A stretch of DNA of 64,000 bases from Lytechinus pictus (GCF_037042905.1 NC_087261.1:16304917-16368916), one strand, 5' to 3'. Shown: positions 46,901 to 56,009, counted from the first letter of the stretch. Notes: a model not told the origin generated them from the sequence alone. Translations and numbers: made by a program.

Positions 46901-49900
46901 TTCCTACTTTTTCGCGAATTTCTTCTTCTTTTTTTTACCGGCGAATAGCGTGGTAGAAAAGATTCATATAGAAAAAAAAATTGTTTCCATTACTGCAAAC
47001 ATTTGGGGCGCTTACCCTGGTTAGCATCAAAACCAAAATATCTGATTTTTGAAATAAAAACAGGGGCCGCTGAGCGTTTTGATAATGGAGGGGTAGAGCT
47101 GAATGTGGGAGGGAGTGGACTGGCCAAAAAAAATCACAAATTTACATAGACTTCGGATTTTTTGTACATGTTTGCTGAAAGGCTGGGTAAGGACTGAAAC
47201 TTCCTCCCAACTCCGCAGCCTCTGTACTATTAAATAGAACGATTAAAACGATAGAGACAAAAATGAATTCTAACTATTAGGAATGTTTTTTAATAATTTA
47301 TTTATTACTTCGTTTTTCGGTTGTGAAATCAAGGAGACAAATTAAAAATAGAACAAAACGAAAGAACAAATAAAAAAAAACTCTTTTGATTGCGGATGCT
47401 ATAATTTATTCAAGAAAAAATACTAGCATGGCTCTTTTTTAGGGAAAAGTAAGATAAAGAAAGAAATGTAGAAAGTGACGAGAAGAGAGTTGGGAGGTAT
47501 GATTTCAGACTTACAATTTTAGTCACTTTTACTCGTTTAACTCTTTGAAATAACTTCAGGATATTACAAATTGAATACCGGTGCGCAAACTTCAGGAACA
47601 AAATTATTTTATTATCATACATGTAGCTGCGTGGAAAATTGACTTAAATGAGACATATAATATACATGTATGAAAAAATATCAAAAATATCAATGCATGC
47701 GAAATGTTTTTTTAACCCCCCCCCCCCGGCTTTCTCTTGTTCTCTCATCTTATTGCTCTTATTTTTGTCTTCTATTTCAAAGGAAGTTCTTGATCTCGGC
47801 ACTCAAAACAAAAGAAAGTCATGGCGGACGCTCAAACAAATTCCTTATAAAAAGAGCAGGAGAAAAATAGCCAACGCCCTGAATAAACGGAAGATTAGTG
47901 TATTTCGTCAGGATGACCTACTGAATGCTTTTCGTATTTAGCAATACAAAAATCTCTCAGGAATACTGCTTTTCATATTACGACAGTAAAATTTAAAAAA
48001 GTAAATGTTTACTCACTTATTGACAAAACATGCAGGCGCTTAAGACATGGCAAAAACATTTTCTTCTTGAGCATGATAGTGCTTTCTTCATAAAAAATAC
48101 AATTTCCCCTGGGTGATGATACACATAGGGATGGAAGAAGATGCAAGTGAGATTAAAAAAAGAATAGAAAATGCAAATCGAGATACATGTATAGGAGAAT
48201 GATGAAACGACAGAAGGATGAGAGGGGAAAAAAGAGGAAATAGACCAAACAGGTATAATGTAAACCATAATGTGCGCTTTTGCTATTGCATGAATATTTA
48301 CTTATAAAGAATTATAGATTAGCTGAATGTGGGAGGGAGTGGTCCGGCCAAAACAAAATCACAAGTTTATGGACTTCGCGTTTTTGTATACTTTTGATGA
48401 ATGGGGGGGGGGGGTGGACTGACGCCTCCTACAGACTCTAACGCCTCTGTACTATTTAATTGAACGATTAAAATGATAGAGACAAAACGGGATATAAATC
48501 TTTCATGATTTATTTATTACTTTTGTTTTCGGTTGTGAAAAAACCCAGAACGGTTAAAAAATGAATAAAATGAAAGAACAAAATAAAAACGCTTAATTTA
48601 GATGCTACAATTTCAATAGATAAAAATCATTTACTTTCTCTAATTGTGACGAACAGTAATCGGTAGCATGGTTATTTTTGGAGGGAAAAGGGAGATAGAA
48701 AAATGAAACGTAGAACGAGATGAGGAGAGCGTTGGGAGGTATGATTTCAGATCCACTATTCGAGTCACATTAATTTTATCCCCTTCACTCTTTGAAATTG
48801 CAACAGGAAAACAGATCGAATACTGGTATGCAATCTTCAGGAACAAAATTATTTTTATTACAAACAATAATTCATGAAAAGAAGAAACCAAAGGCGATTT
48901 TTAGTGAAACATTGAGGCCACCGTCTTGAAGCCCAGAAGCCAAAAATCACAAATTAGTTTCGGACTTTCGTTGCGCAGCTTCATCATTGTACTTACAAGG
49001 GAATATTTACACTTTCTTATAACTTCTGAAGGTTTCCATGGCGAAGAAGAATAGTGTAGTAGGTTTCACGGTACACCATGTATCTTTCTTGGGCAGATGT
49101 TGGTCCTGAAAAGGACCACCCAATCTAAGTACCACCCAATCTCTAGAGATTGGGTGGTCCTTTTCAGGACCAACATCTGCCCAAGAAAGATACATGGTGT
49201 ACCGTGAAACCTACTACACTATTACCCTTTCTTATTCATTCTGGAAAATAAAGGTATTTGGTATGCTGTGATTTCACCCAAAACGGATTATCGTCGTAAT
49301 TATACACTTTGCAAATGATCTCTATACAAGGGGCTAAAGAGACCATTTATCAGTAGCGTGACAATAGGCAAAGAAAAAAGCACTAGAGCAGACAACAAAG
49401 CGGTATCGATCGAACCCGACCCGTCCTTGCTGAATGCCCTTACGCATTTTTGTACACAGTGCCTATTAACTTGGGGAAAAAGCGAAGATATGACAAAATA
49501 ACACGACTATTTCCTAGTAAATTTCTTAACTATTCTGTTGATTTGAGAAGCGAAACCTTCATTTCTAGAAAGAAAAATGTCTGATCTTTCATCTTCACCT
49601 TTACTAAAAATCCTGAAAATACTTCAGTTTGGCGCAATTAGCAATTGTTTAGGAAAACACCACAACAGATCCAAATACCAGTAATGTACCAAAACGGCTC
49701 CGCCGCAGGGAGAGGTATCCAGTTTTGCAGGCCCGCACGCAAAGGGTTAAACTATAATTTGGTTGAAAATCTATATATAAAACCCTGCTAAAACTGCTTA
49801 TTTTTTTACTAGAGACCCTTTGTGGGATTCTAGCCAAATACATAAAAAAAATGAGGATTTCTGTACTTTCAAATGAAATTACTGCATTTTTATATTTCTT

Positions 49901-51408
49901 ACAGGTAAATGTGTGCATATCTTTGTTTTTGATGTATTTTCCTTTCATTTTAATCATTTGAAACACAGAAACTGAAATGGGTGGACAATGCGCATAGCAT
50001 TTTCATCACCGGTCTGTCCTTCATTCCTATGACCAAGAATTCAAGACGAGTAATTGGTGATAAGGATGCTGCAATCCTCAGTCTATCAGCTGATAAGAAG
50101 ATTGGCCTGGTTACAGTCAGCAGATCAGGTATTGTTTCTTTGTCTATCTGTTCATTTTTGGGTTTGTCCATTTTATATCCTGTCTTTTTTAAACTTGTTT
50201 ATTGTTATATTGTTCATGATAATTTTATTGTCATTATCATTATCACTAATATTTTCCATTACCATCTTCATCATCTTAATTAGGATCTTCATCATTGCCA
50301 TTTCATCTTTTGTATTAGCCATCATGGTCATTACTGTCATAAATATAATCATCATGATTGACATAACCATCATCGGGTGGGTGTTTCATATAGCTGTTCG
50401 TAAGTTAAGAGCGACTTTTAAGAATGACTGGTGATCCTTTCTTTTGGAAAATGGTACACACCATTGGCGATTGTTTAGCATGTAAGAAAGGATCACCAGT
50501 CGTTATTCAAGTCGCTCTTAACTTACGAACAGCTTTATGAAACGACCCCGGGACCACCAACACTACCACCACCATCATTATCATAATTGTCATGATCACC
50601 ATCATCAACATCACTATTGTCACCGTCATCATCACAACCACCACCAATACTATCACCATCATTACCATCAATTGTTATCATAATTATAATACCATCATCA
50701 TCATCATCACCACCACCATTACTGCATGTACTACCACCACCACCACCATCATCATCATATTCCTTATGATCATATCTATCACCATCATTGACATCACATG
50801 TGGTCTTTAAGGCCACCGCACACCTTACAATTGGTCTGCGACCCAATTTTGCAATAAAATGTAGTAGAATTTGATGCTTTCATGTATATTGAGACATGGA
50901 ATCTTTTATTGTGTAATGTTCTAAAGCTTTGTACAAATACCCATGTTCAAATCTGTGACTATGCTATCATCCGTATTAGAATAAAAGCGAATTTAATATC
51001 TAGTCATAAAGATGTCATAGCAATCATACGATTGACTACGATTAGAAACTAATTTGACCTTTACTAAAAAAAATGAGGGCTTGCAGTCATCCAAATTTGT
51101 TATATAAGTATTCTTACTCAGCTAATTTGAACCTGAAATGAAGAGGCACTTTTCATTCACATTTTCAGAAAATTAGCAAAATGCGATTTGTTCCAGAATC
51201 GGATCGTGGACTCGGGTCGTAAGGGGCGCGGTGTCCTGCAGTCATCATTCATCATCAGACAATAATCTAATACCATAATCAAAGTTTTTATCATCTGTTT
51301 TGTTTGATCTTTTCAGGTGAATATCCAGCCATCCTCATGTTCCTTGGAGTCTTCATACTAATCATGCTGGCCTTCACCTTGTTTGCATACTTCGGCATGA
51401 ACTTCTAA
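28869..51408 (+). CDS. PREB: PREB / Sec12 orthologue (SAR1 exchange factor), 10 coding exons
   Basis: Ten plus-strand exons (28869-28988, 35182-35291, 36368-36522, 37306-37526, 38040-38123, 41227-41348, 43532-43705, 44521-44593, 49969-50128, 51317-51408) total 1311 bases and read as 436 residues plus TAA, near the roughly 417 of human PREB. It has an N-terminal FLVAGGGGESKTG (residues 23-35), WD-type repeats (VCFSPNGMYFATGGVDGHLRMW, LITISRDQKAYVWN, GYYVGVGTMSGSVGIYVTFSLQ) and one C-terminal membrane anchor (about 411-432) before a short lumenal GMNF. This is the Sec12 design: a cytosolic beta-propeller on the ER that exchanges GDP for GTP on SAR1 to begin COPII coat assembly. An acidic/basic low-complexity insert (about 110-150) precedes the second WD block. 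Intron 2 is GC-AG; all others are GT-AG. Confidence 0.95.
29330..29975. repeat. Tandem repeats of TGCTTTATTTCGT / ACTAAATAAATCA
   Basis: An approximately 80-bp unit holding TTGCTTTATTTCGT, a short T-rich spacer and ACTAAATAAATCA recurs about eight times, with a higher-order period near 240-250 bp (compare GTCTACGTTTTTACTAAATA at about 29476 and 29701). In PREB intron 1. Confidence 0.8.
29998..31437. repeat. Tandem array, five units of about 288 bp
   Basis: Units recur at 287, 289 and 287 bp spacing with near identity. Each begins ATTACTCGTGATCCAAGTCC, contains ACTCCTCGTGATCCGAGTCC and ends GGACTTGGATAACGAGGAGT. Two subtypes (GATAAATG with CTTATTAC; GATTAATG with CTAATTAC) occur in order A A B A B, hinting at dimer amplification. 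Confidence 0.92.
31438..31541. repeat. Inverted partial unit closing the array
   Basis: CTCGTTATCCGAGTCCCCTC onward is the reverse complement of the preceding unit end, through GGGGACTCGGATCACGAGGA to TTTTTAATGTGATT, giving a roughly 100-bp foldback. Confidence 0.85.
31940..31985. repeat. Small perfect-core hairpin
   Basis: GGATTTCCCTAGG / CCTAGGAAATCC flanked by AAATTAAA / TTTTAATTT. Confidence 0.6.
32034..33324. mobile_element. 1.29-kb element with about 40-bp inverted ends
   Basis: CGACCACTCACACGTATTGC at left and inverted CAGACCACTCACACTATTGC at right, both continuing GAGGTT and then TATACGAACC. Two unrecognised short frames lie inside. GAGACGTGCG...GCGGAG|GTAAGC (33061-33095) resembles an exon-donor. 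In PREB intron 1. Confidence 0.7.
34012..34827. mobile_element. MITE with GGTATTCTGAAAATT ends
   Basis: GGGGCCGTATTCTGAAAATT at left, inverted GGGGTGGTATTCTGAAAATT at right; internal repeats of TATTC.GAAAATTCT and CTTGTAAATTTTCTTG. In PREB intron 1. Confidence 0.75.
35182..35291 (+). CDS. PREB: PREB exon 2 (residues 41-77), GC donor
   Basis: Acceptor CTTCAG, reading EIFQVGVGSSGIAVESKCRY, then TDNGDDRSAIMNAAM and a split Arg codon. The donor is AG|GCGAGT. The only nearby GT, four bases on, would shift the frame into an immediate TGA at the start of exon 3. The segment matches the vertebrate HDTETRATMNLAL region. Confidence 0.88.
35876..36345. repeat. Polypurine tract (GAA/GGA)n in PREB intron 2
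   Basis: Nearly all A/G on the plus strand, ending about 20 bases before the acceptor of exon 3. Minus-strand frames of 146 and 188 residues here are S/F/L/P low complexity. Confidence 0.9.
36368..36522 (+). CDS. PREB: PREB exon 3 (residues 77-129)
   Basis: Acceptor TTTTTTCACCAG, reading FDGKEYLMAAGRNERCQMYQ, then an acidic/lysine run (REDEEKEENGKKSKEEE) up to a GTAGGA donor. The first half matches the vertebrate LAAGQDAHCQLL strand. The second half continues the purine-rich composition of the GA tract in the intron just upstream. Confidence 0.9.
37306..37526 (+). CDS. PREB: PREB exon 4 (residues 129-202)
   Basis: Acceptor TTTTTTTTGGTTAACAG, then a basic run (LRKRKKKPSESNGKKKSG), then LQSVQTDFSP, which parallels the vertebrate LQAVQTDFS stretch, and WD repeat VCFSPNGMYFATGGVDGHLR ending MWT at GTGAGT, phase 0. 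Confidence 0.95.
37686..37920 (-). mobile_element. Possible decayed SINE (PREB intron 4)
   Basis: Minus-strand TGGGTTTGACTCCCAACTGA resembles a decayed box B, and an AATAATAAT tail lies at 37697-37710 in the expected place. Weak. Confidence 0.3.
38040..38123 (+). CDS. PREB: PREB exon 5 (residues 203-230)
   Basis: Acceptor TTTGTTGTAG, 28 codons opening YPTIEKVYDIEAHSKDIEDI and ending SPLGNK at GTTGGT. It parallels vertebrate [20 protein letters not shown] and completes the WD repeat begun in exon 4. Confidence 0.93.
38573..39540. mobile_element. Tandem-unit element, copy A (AGGTCA repeats), PREB intron 5
   Basis: Opens with GTCTCACCTGCATAGCAGAG then TGAGAC, a CGG-rich block, then units of about 162-192 bp, and closes GCGTGATGCAGGTGAGAC plus CCACTTGTT. 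Each unit carries AGGTCAAAGGTCA (38797, 38989, 39152, 39314). Copy B is at 54409-55759. Confidence 0.85.
40590..40978. mobile_element. Decayed right half of a family-1 MITE
   Basis: AAATACAAAAGAAACAGTGA and the end TTCAAATCAACTTGTGCTGG match the family with many changes and an internal insertion near 40740-40900. An old copy. Confidence 0.5.
40980..41215 (+). mobile_element. Possible non-LTR retroelement 3' tail
   Basis: AT-rich end finishing GAACAATGAATAAATAAAAA just before PREB exon 6. The style suggests a LINE 3' end; no coding remnant supports it. Confidence 0.25.
41227..41348 (+). CDS. PREB: PREB exon 6 (residues 231-271)
   Basis: Acceptor CCTCACCAG, reading LITISRDQKAYVWNTKDGSK and ending SYRFGCC plus a split Arg codon at GTAAGA. 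It is the third recognisable WD strand set. The bases just before the acceptor (about 40980-41210) look like an AT-rich retroelement tail ending in AATAAATAAAAATC. Confidence 0.93.
43076..43245. mobile_element. MITE with GTACCATGGTACAAAACCAT ends
   Basis: GTACCATGGTACAAAACCAT against inverted GTACCATAGTACAAAACCAT; GCAGATTT / GTAGATTT inside. PREB intron 6. Confidence 0.75.
43278..43496. mobile_element. MITE with GGGGTGTTACAAGAAA ends
   Basis: GGGGTGTTACAAGAAAATAT against inverted GGGGTGTTGCAAAAAACTTG, both leading into TTGC.ATCAATTGCAA. It ends about 35 bp before PREB exon 7. A similar start may lie at 63975-64000. Confidence 0.7.
43532..43705 (+). CDS. PREB: PREB exon 7 (residues 271-329)
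   Basis: Acceptor TCATTTTGTAG, reading YAFLNGDVSNSTMFTTHTPH, then KKGRQPSYISKWN and KTVCTGDDILSALAV with a split Ser codon at GTAAGA. It corresponds to the vertebrate LFTVQIPHKR..PPCYLTAWD segment. Confidence 0.92.
43821..44004. mobile_element. MITE with GGGCCGTTTCATAAAGCTGT ends, copy 1
   Basis: GGGGCCGTTTCATAAAGCTG at left; right end carries AACTTACAAACAGC. The middle has GACTGGTGATCCTTTCTT. Better preserved relative at 50378-50549. Confidence 0.7.
44040..44160. repeat. Fragment of the AGACCAAATGG repeat
   Basis: ATTAGACCATGTTGGGATGA and GAGACCAAATGG units as in 7537-8086. Confidence 0.5.
44222..44493 (+). mobile_element. tRNA-derived SINE with (ATT)n tail (PREB intron 7)
   Basis: Box A GTCGTGGTTAAGTGG, box B GGGTTCAAATCCTAGCC, body GTGTTTTCCTTCAGCAAGAA, tail (ATT)6. 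Its tail ends about 27 bases before the exon 8 acceptor. Confidence 0.85.
44521..44593 (+). CDS. PREB: PREB exon 8 (residues 329-353)
   Basis: Acceptor TCATCATGCAG, reading HSGYYVGVGTMSGSVGIYVT then FSLQ at GTAAAT, phase 0. It matches vertebrate [20 protein letters not shown]. A SINE with an ATT tail ends about 27 bases before the acceptor. Confidence 0.93.
44989..49750. mobile_element. 4.75-kb piggyBac-like element, no transposase recognised
   Basis: TTAACCCTTTGCGTGCG at 44989 and its reverse complement CGCACGCAAAGGGTTAA ending 49750; TTAA is the expected piggyBac target and CCCTTTGC its usual end. Inside are diverged internal duplications (45660-45880 with 47755-47975; 46300-46560 with 46900-47110; 47094-47620 with 48318-48870) and a 77-bp perfect hairpin. 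No frame resembles a DDE transposase, so it would be non-autonomous. It makes up most of PREB intron 8. Confidence 0.75.
49050..49223. repeat. 77-bp perfect inverted repeat with 20-base spacer
   Basis: Left arm 49050-49126 and right arm 49147-49223 are exact reverse complements by my reading. The spacer repeats the arm end, so ACCACCCAATCTCT / AGAGATTGGGTGGT (49131-49158) forms an alternative perfect palindrome. Confidence 0.93.
49969..50128 (+). CDS. PREB: PREB exon 9 (residues 354-407)
   Basis: Acceptor TGAAACACAG, reading KLKWVDNAHSIFITGLSFIP, then DAAILSLSADKKIGLVTVSR and a split Gly codon at GTATTG. It is the last propeller blade, matching vertebrate AHGIVVTDVAFLP and ALFSVAVDSRCQLH. 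Confidence 0.93.
50215..50803. repeat. (CAT/CAC)n trinucleotide region split by a MITE
   Basis: CAT/CAC-type repeats at about 50215-50372 and 50551-50803, with the MITE at 50378-50549 between. PREB intron 9. Frames are N/D/G or I/T low complexity. Confidence 0.8.
50378..50549. mobile_element. MITE with GTTTCATAAAGCTGTTCG ends, copy 2
   Basis: TGTTTCATATAGCTGTTCGT and inverted CGTTTCATAAAGCTGTTCGT; the inverted match runs about 70 bases per arm through GTTAAGAGCGACTT and ACTGGTGATCCTTTCTT. Confidence 0.85.
51317..51408 (+). CDS. PREB: PREB exon 10, membrane anchor (residues 407-436, TAA)
   Basis: Acceptor GATCTTTTCAG, reading EYPAILMFLGVFILIMLAFT, then LFAYFGMNF and TAA at 51406. One hydrophobic span with a very short lumenal tail, as in vertebrate PREB. 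Confidence 0.94.
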
Positions 51409-51658
51409 AATAACAATGAAGGCATACTTAAAAGCTCTGGATTTGAAACCTCAGGAATCGCACTTTCCACTTTGTGCATTGATACATCAAGAGGAAACAG
51501 ACTTTAGGAATGGAAAATACAAGTGTAGAAGCAACTGAATCTTTCATTTGAACCGCAGCCTGTGGTCGATATCCGATGGAGAGTTGTCTTCTTATGCCAC
51601 CATCAAGTGATTAATATCCATTTGGTTTTCGTCAAGCACCATCATGGTTAAATCCATC

Positions 51659-51938
51659 GGCCTGTATTCTGAACTCGGGTTTAGATTAAACCCTGGTTTA
51701 AAGTTGTGGTTTAAGTATGGAGAGCCAATTGGGGCAGAAATCCCCAACAGTACACATCCAATTAATTAACTCATATGACACCCAAATTGTCTGGGGATGA
51801 AAACCAAAGTATTTTGACGTAATAGTAAACATAAGAAATATACAATATAAGCAGAATTTTTTGTATTTTTGGCTCCCCATAATTCTAGCACAGAGTTAGA
51901 CCATGGTCTAAGTTAAACTGATTTCAGAATATGGGCCA
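51659..51938. mobile_element. MITE in the PREB 3' region
   Basis: GGCCTGTATTCTGAACTCGG against inverted GGCCCATATTCTGAAATCAG; GTTTAGATTAAACCCTGGTT inside. Confidence 0.65.
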
Positions 51939-51960
51939 TTTGGTATACTATCAACCTGGT

Positions 51961-52737
51961 TTAACCCTATCTAGGCCGGGGTATTTTTGGAGTTCATATG
52001 GCCGGGGGGGGGGGGGGGGGGAGGGGCCTCCCAGGCCCCCCCCCCTTGAGATCTCAGCCGTCGACTGCGCGATCACGCTGAAAATTGGCACGCGGGTTGT
52101 CTGGGATATAATCTACAAAATTGTATAGTAATTTATTTCATGCGAATTGCTATTAAGTGATTATGCTAATTTATGCGTAATTAGTATGCAAAATCATACT
52201 TTTTCCTCTAACTCCCTAAATAACGCTCCAAATGTTCTAATTTTTGGTATAGAAACTCGTTGTGGTGTACTTAGCAAGTGTACATGAAAAAAATCTGATA
52301 TCAAATCATTTTCTTATGTATTTTATTGTTTTTTGCAAATTCTTATGTACTGTATTTCCTCGTTTTTTTTACCTTTTGTTTTTCATTGTTTTTTCAATGA
52401 AATTTGTTGGGGACTCTTCTGAGATCATAAAAAGCATAACATAAATACATTTAGACAAGCAAAACTAAAAATAATCATACATTTGTGATTTTTAGTTGAA
52501 AACATAATTTGCATTGACTTTGTACACAAAATCACGTTTTTGAGAAATTTTTGGTCCGACATGCACTTACATAATGTTGCGTAATTTCAGAACCACGTAC
52601 CCGGGTAACGCAAAATTTGTCTCAAAAGTTGCGCAAGACTTGAAAGTAAAAAGTCAGCGAGCAGCGCGGTCAAAAAATTTCGCGCGGCAAAAAATATTGC
52701 GCGAATCGTTGAGGGGGGGGGCCTCCGATAGGGTTAA
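51961..52737. mobile_element. 769-bp TTAA-flanked element, CCCTATC ends
   Basis: TTAACCCTATC at 51961 and GATAGGGTTAA ending 52737, each followed inward by AGGCC and G/C homopolymer runs. piggyBac-like by TTAA and CCCT; no coding sequence. Confidence 0.7.
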
Positions 52738-54047
52738 GTTCTGTTTGGTCCATCCCTCACTTGGTCTAATAGCCTCTTTTCAAGGCCATCTGTTGTCCAA
52801 CTAGCTTACAGGTTCTGATGTGGAAAGACTACACCTATTAGCTGCGATGCAGTGAGCGCAGCTGGTAATAGAATGTCTGATGGACAAAATGAATGGCATA
52901 TGGTGCATTATTTTGTTTACTTTGTTTAGTTTACCCATTTTTTTCTTCTAAATTTGAATTTAGATACAGTAATGTAAATAAGAATCAATGATAAATAGGC
53001 TAAGCTGCAATTACACAAAATATTATGAGGCAAGTGGTGTTACACGATGTACATGTATATCGGACCATGTGGAATGGCACAATAATAGAAAAATTGCTTT
53101 AGATCTTTTGACTATTCAGAATTAACCACTTACAACAGGTGTCAGACACTCTCCCAACCTATTGTCTTATTATTTTCAAGAAGAGCATAATTTTGGGGGC
53201 ATATATATTGTGACTAATCTTTCTCTTATGTACAATGTACTATTTTTTTTTCTTTTAAGTTTTGTTTTTACCTGCAGTTGTGTTGATTTGACTACCATGT
53301 ATTTTTTCTCGCTAGGGTAGGCAAGCAAAGCATTAGTGTCTTAAATAACAATAAACTACAACTTCTATTGACTAGAATTCTTGCCATAATAAAGTATATT
53401 AAGATGTTTAAAAAAATAAAGAAGCCTGGAATATTGTTTTAAAAAATAGTTTTTAATCCGAAAATGCTTGCAAACTATGGAAGTTAAGTAGTTGCTGCAA
53501 AGAACTCTCCACAAAGTATAGGTAGAATATCAATATTCATTTTGCTACCAATTGTCAATTTGCCATCAAGATATGAAAATCCATATTTTATTGCTCGAAA
53601 TAGACATCAGAAATGAAATACATGTACTCCGGCTTTATCATGGCTACCCTGTGTAAGATAGAATATAGCCAGATATGAAGCTATTTTGTGATGGCCAAGA
53701 TCTCCTAGCCCCTCCCACCCACCCCCTTCCCCCATTTATGATCTTCCAAAATACCATGTCCTAGAATAAAAAACTTCCTGGCACCTTTGTTTATATTAAT
53801 TTCATACTTGATTATTTATCTTTTGTACTGTAAAACATACATGTGCACGTAGGGACTTCAGGAACCATAAGGGAATTTATGGTTTATGGTTTTATAAATG
53901 CAGCCATAGATATGTGTACTTTATACTTGTAGTATATTTTTATTTGATATTTTTGCAAACATTTACAAGGTCACTATGGTACAAACAGTACTCCATTCTG
54001 TAGAAAATCATTCAAATGTTGAAATAATATATTTGATATCCCTTACC
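52738..54047. other. Possible PREB 3' UTR, no gene seen
   Basis: AT-rich, with the candidate poly(A) signals at 53350-53393 and ACATGTA motifs. Confidence 0.4.
53350..53393 (+). terminator. Possible PREB polyadenylation signals
   Basis: Two AATAAA hexamers (53350-53355 and 53388-53393) about 2 kb past the stop. If used, the 3' UTR would include the MITEs at 51659-51938 and 51961-52737. An earlier signal may have been missed. Confidence 0.3.
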
Positions 54048-56009
54048 TTAAAGGGATGGTCTGGGCTAGAAATATATCTAAATAAATAGAGAGTAAAATT
54101 CAGAGCAAAATGCTGAAAATTTCATTAAAATCGGATAACAAATAAGGAAGTTATTTGATTTTAAAGTTTAAATTTTTTTGTGAAAACAGTTATATGCACA
54201 TCGTCATGAATATTCATTAGGTGGGCTAATGATGTCACATCCCCACTTTCCTTTTTCTTATGTTATTACATGAAATAATTTTTTTTTCATTTTTTCATAC
54301 ATGTACCGGTACATGTGTAAATGATCTGTCTCCATTATGAAGAAATAAGTTGCGGCAATAAATAACTAACGCACTTTATCAGTTGCCAATCCAATTGTTT
54401 CAGTTTTTGTCTCGCCTGCATAGCAGAGCGAGACTATAGGCGCCGCTTTTCCGACGGCGGTGGCGACGGCGGCGTCAACATCAAATCTTAACCTAAGGTT
54501 AAGTTTTTGAAATGACATCATAACTTAGAAAGTATATGGACCTAGTTCATGAAACTTGGACATAAGGTTAATCAAGTATTACTGAACATCCTGCCTGAGT
54601 TTCAGGTCACATGACCAAGGTCAAAGGTCATTTAGGGTCAATGAACTTAGACCATGTTGGGAAAATTATTTTCAAAATCTTAACTGAAGGTTAAGTTTTT
54701 GAAATGACATCATAACTTAGAAAGTATATGGACCTAGTTCATGAAACTTAGGCATAAGGTTAATCAAGTATTAGTGAACATCCTGCTCGAGTTTCAGGTC
54801 ACGTGACCAATGTCAAAGGTCATTTAGGGTCAATGAACTTTGGTCAAGTTGGGGGTATTTGTTAAATTACTATCATAACTTTGAAAATTTATGGATCTAG
54901 TCCATGAAACTTGGACATAAGGTTAATCGAGTATTAGTGAACATCCTGCCTGAGTTTCAGGTCTAATGACCAAGGTCAAAGGTCATTTAGGGTCAATGAA
55001 CTTTGGCCAAGTTGGGGGTATTTGTTGAATTACCATCATAAATTTGAAAATTTATGGATCTAGTTCATGAAACTTGGACATTAGGTTAATCAAGTACCAC
55101 TGAATATCCTGTGCGAGTTTCAGGTCACATGACCATGGTCAATGGTCATTTACAATGTAAGTTCAATGAACTTTGGCCGTGTTGGGGGTATTTGTTAAAT
55201 TACCATCCTAACTCTGAAAGTTTATGGATCTAGTTCATAAAACTTGGACATAAGAGTAATCAAGTATCACTGAACATCCTGTACGAGTTTCAGGTCACAT
55301 GACCATGGTCAAAGGTCATTAAAAGTCAATGAACTTTGGCCGTGTTGGGGGTATTTGTTGAATTACCATCCTAACTCTGAAAGTTTATGGATCTAGTTCA
55401 TAAAACTTGGGATATAAGAGTAATCAAGCATCACTGAACATCCCCTGTGAGTTTCAGGTCACAAAACCAAGTCAAAGGTCAGTTAAGGTCAATAAACTTA
55501 GGCCATGTTGGGGTAATTGTTGAAGTGCCATCATAACTTTGAAAGTTTATGGATAGAGTGAATGAAATGTGGACATGGGTGTAGTTGACAGTCTTAAGTC
55601 TCCGTTCAAATGTCATTTATGGTCAATGAACGTGGTATTATGTCATTATATGAATGATGTTTTTGTGAATGATTATTTTATAGTAGTTTTCAAAGTTAGC
55701 ACTGCTGCTATATTAAATTGCGTAATGCAGGCGAGACTGCCAGAGGCGTTCCACTTGTTGGTAGAAAAATTTTGAATTAATGAAATACAAAAGAACAAAT
55801 GGGGATATGACGTCATCAGCCCACCTAATGAATATTCATAAAGGCTTGCCTAGAACTGTTTCACCGGAATAACGCAAATCTTTAAAATTCAATAACTTTG
55901 TTATTTGTTATCCGATTTTTATCAAATTTTCAGCACTGTGCTCTGTGAATTTTACTCTATTTATTGAGATAGAAATACAAAATTTTGGGTGGTGGACAAC
56001 ACCACTTTA
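54048..56009. mobile_element. Family-2 MITE, copy 2, split by a 1.35-kb insertion
   Basis: TTAAAGGGATGGTCTGGGCT and the core CATGAATATTCATTAGGTGG match 13253-13800; the right part resumes at about 55770 (GAAATACAAAAGAACAAATG) after the element at 54409-55759. Confidence 0.75.
54409..55759. mobile_element. Tandem-unit element, copy B (AGGTCA repeats)
   Basis: GTCTCGCCTGCATAGCAGAG then CGAGAC, a CGG block, about seven units, and closes GCGTAATGCAGGCGAGAC then CCACTTGTT. AGGTCAAAGGTCA is intact at 54618 and 54973 and altered by one or two bases in other units. Confidence 0.85.

Noticed and set aside
50535..50846. Aspartate/glycine-rich frame
   Set aside because: Translation of a (CAT/CAC)n repeat.
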